Source of the DNA: Tannerella sp.
GTDB taxonomy: Bacteria > Bacteroidota > Bacteroidia > Bacteroidales > Tannerellaceae
Direction of reading: 5' to 3'
DNA length: 7,925 nucleotides
Assembly: GCA_031261145.1 (NCBI GenBank)
Contig: JAISJX010000362.1
Span: forward strand, 1 to 7,925
Position 1 is the first letter of the stretch, and every line of letters begins with the position of its first letter. The notes under the pieces were generated by a model that saw nothing but the letters and a program-made list of their open reading frames with translations, ran no database searches and had not been told where the DNA came from. The position numbers were made by a program, and so were the translations under genes. Positions 6,661 through 7,925 of this stretch are shown here, piece by piece.

Positions 6661-7764
6661 ATGAAGAGAATAGTTATTTATTTATGGGTGTTTATATCGA
6701 CCGTTACCGTTGGCAAGTCACAGAATAACACCCGAGAGAATCAGGAAAAAACGTTTCCGGCGCGTAGCGTTGCGCTTATGAATCCTACGGTCGGGAATAT
6801 TACAACGTTCCGGTATTTAGTCGATAATCACATCCTTCCCGATGCCGACAGCCTCGGAATGATCGGTTTTTATCATGCAAAGCAAAGCTATGATTTTGAG
6901 CGTAGCCGGAAGTATATTGATGAGCATAACCTCCCCATGAAATTGATAAAATGCGAAGGCGAATTAAAACCGGGCAATTTGTATGCCTCCAATGACTGCG
7001 ACGAATCATTCAAAGACTTATTGGAACAGACCGGCGGCGTTTTTTTCTTCGGCGGACCTGATATTCCGGGCGAATGTTTCGGCGAAAAAACGCATTTGAC
7101 GACAGAGACGTCCGACCCTTACCGCCATTTCTTTGAACTGTCGTTTTTATTCCATCTCTTGGGTGGGAATCAAAACAGCGGTTATACGGCTATGCTTGAG
7201 GCGAAACCCGACTATGTGATTGTCGGTTTTTGTCTGGGTATGCAGACCATGAATTGCGCCACCGGCGGAACAATGATTCAGGACATCCCCATGGAAGTGT
7301 ATCACCTCGCCACAGCCGATGATGTACTGAAAAAGCCCAACGCACAACATAAAAACTACCTTTCCTACTTTGACTATGACAACGAACTGATTTCATACAA
7401 ATTCCATAAGATAAAACCGAAAGGCGAAAATGTAATATCCGAACTGATTGGCCATAGCGAACCGTACATATTAAGTTCGCATCATCAGGCCGTAAAGAAG
7501 ATAGGGAAAGGTCTGAGCGTTGCCGCCACTTCGCCCGACGGTAAGATTGTAGAAGCGTTGGTTCACAAAAAATACCCGCACGTCGTAGCCACCCAATTTC
7601 ATCCCGAATATACCAATTTGTATGTAAAAGAGGCGGCCATACGGATAGACTTTCAAAGCCCCGTTCAAAACTACCTGTCGTTATACGGCGGCGAGAAAGG
7701 TGAAAATTTCCATCGCGAATATTGGAAAATGATCGGCGGATGGTTGACGGATTTCAACAAGTAA
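6661..7764 (+). CDS. Secreted gamma-glutamyl hydrolase-like (peptidase C26 / class I GATase) protein
   Basis: A 367-residue protein with a signal peptide (MKRIVIY, a hydrophobic stretch to about residue 18, likely cleavage near GKS at 18-20), so it probably acts in the periplasm. The body is a class I glutamine-amidotransferase-like fold. GGPDIPG (131-137) matches the oxyanion-loop region seen in PuuD-like gamma-glutamyl-GABA hydrolases. C191 in GFCLGMQ is the nucleophile, SSHHQAV (272-278) matches the family's HHQ motif, and H314/E316 in TQFHPEY complete the triad. The usual GICRG reads GFCLG, so the Arg after the Cys is replaced by Leu. No synthetase partner domain is present, which favours a stand-alone hydrolase of gamma-glutamyl bonds; candidate substrates are gamma-glutamyl peptides, polyglutamylated folates or peptidoglycan fragments, and the sequence does not decide. 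It has its own promoter and is divergent from the transglutaminase operon, so it is probably a single-gene unit. ATG at 6661 is the only sensible start. Confidence 0.85.
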   Translation: MKRIVIYLWVFISTVTVGKSQNNTRENQEKTFPARSVALMNPTVGNITTFRYLVDNHILPDADSLGMIGFYHAKQSYDFERSRKYIDEHNLPMKLIKCEGELKPGNLYASNDCDESFKDLLEQTGGVFFFGGPDIPGECFGEKTHLTTETSDPYRHFFELSFLFHLLGGNQNSGYTAMLEAKPDYVIVGFCLGMQTMNCATGGTMIQDIPMEVYHLATADDVLKKPNAQHKNYLSYFDYDNELISYKFHKIKPKGENVISELIGHSEPYILSSHHQAVKKIGKGLSVAATSPDGKIVEALVHKKYPHVVATQFHPEYTNLYVKEAAIRIDFQSPVQNYLSLYGGEKGENFHREYWKMIGGWLTDFNK

Positions 7765-7770
7765 TACCTT

Positions 7771-7794
7771 TGAAACACCGTTGGGACTGTTTCA
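7771..7794 (+). terminator. Hairpin directly downstream of the C26 gene, possible terminator
   Basis: TGAAACA (7771-7777) and TGTTTCA (7788-7794) form a perfect 7-base stem with a 10-base loop, starting 6 bases after the stop codon. No T-tract follows (next bases TAAGCACG), so it is not a classical intrinsic terminator. It may protect the mRNA 3' end, or mark the edge of the repeat that follows. Confidence 0.4.
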
Positions 7795-7796
7795 TA

Positions 7797-7923
7797 AGCA
7801 CGCAGATAACGCAGATTAGGCGGATTTTCGCAGATATATAGAAACGCGATATAAACAAAAACGCAGATTATCGGTATTATAATAATCTGCGTTCATCTTA
7901 TCTATCTGCGTAATCTGCGTGCT
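7797..7923. repeat. Large palindromic intergenic repeat built from CGCAGAT units
   Basis: The arms 7797-7816 (AGCACGCAGATAACGCAGAT) and 7904-7923 are inverted copies matching at 19 of 20 positions. The unit CGCAGAT occurs at 7801, 7810, 7829 and 7862 on the plus strand, and its complement ATCTGCG starts at 7885, 7904 and 7913. Three unit pairs are mirrored exactly about position 7860: steps of 9 then 19 bases on the left, 19 then 9 on the right. No open reading frame of note lies within. The design resembles dispersed palindromic intergenic repeats or a small transposase-dependent element. Whether it is multicopy in this genome, and whether it ends at 7923-7925, cannot be seen because the window stops there. 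Confidence 0.8.
7860..7893. repeat. Inner 12-base inverted repeat within the palindrome
   Basis: AACGCAGATTAT (7860-7871) and its perfect complement (7882-7893) form a 12-base stem with a 10-base loop (7872-7881). The right arm reuses the ATCTGCG unit at 7885-7891, which in the larger palindrome pairs with 7829-7835, so the two pairings exclude one another at that unit. No T-tract follows the stem. Confidence 0.8.
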
Positions 7924-7925
7924 AA

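Overview
The window looks like a chromosomal segment of a Bacteroidota member, most likely order Bacteroidales. The evidence is (i) the intergenic promoter elements of the TTTG / TAnnTTTG type used by the Bacteroidota primary sigma factor, (ii) weak or absent Shine-Dalgarno sequences with A-rich leaders before the start codons, and (iii) the gene content: a long mannose-6-phosphate isomerase, paired secreted DUF3857/transglutaminase proteins and a secreted C26-type amidotransferase. Family or genus cannot be fixed from the sequence. No rRNA, tRNA, CRISPR array, insertion sequence or phage gene was seen.

Layout. Bases 1-2807 (+) are the end of a sugar-catabolic operon: the C-terminus of a GH116-like glycosidase, a 587-residue class I mannose-6-phosphate isomerase with an extra kinase-like N-terminal region, and a cupin-type glucose-6-phosphate isomerase. 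The three genes overlap (ATGA, then an 8-base overlap), so they are probably translated together. The first could release hexose from glycosides, and the other two would bring mannose-6-P and glucose-6-P to fructose-6-P. Only 28 bases separate this operon from the end of a convergent two-gene operon on the minus strand (2836-6421). That operon encodes two secreted DUF3857/transglutaminase-like paralogs 13 bases apart. The promoter-proximal one keeps a full Cys-His-Asp triad; the distal one has lost all three residues.

A divergent intergenic region (6422-6660) carries one promoter for each side. On its right a single + strand gene (6661-7764) encodes a secreted class I glutamine-amidotransferase-like / gamma-glutamyl hydrolase (C26) protein. 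The last 161 bases are non-coding and highly structured: a short hairpin directly after the stop codon, then a large mirrored palindrome made from repeated CGCAGAT / ATCTGCG units with a second, competing hairpin inside it.

The points most worth a second look are the active/dead transglutaminase pair, the kinase-like domain without a P-loop on the mannose-6-phosphate isomerase, the enlarged cupin isomerase beside it, and the palindromic repeat at the right end. I found no clear evidence of a wholly new defence or mobile system.
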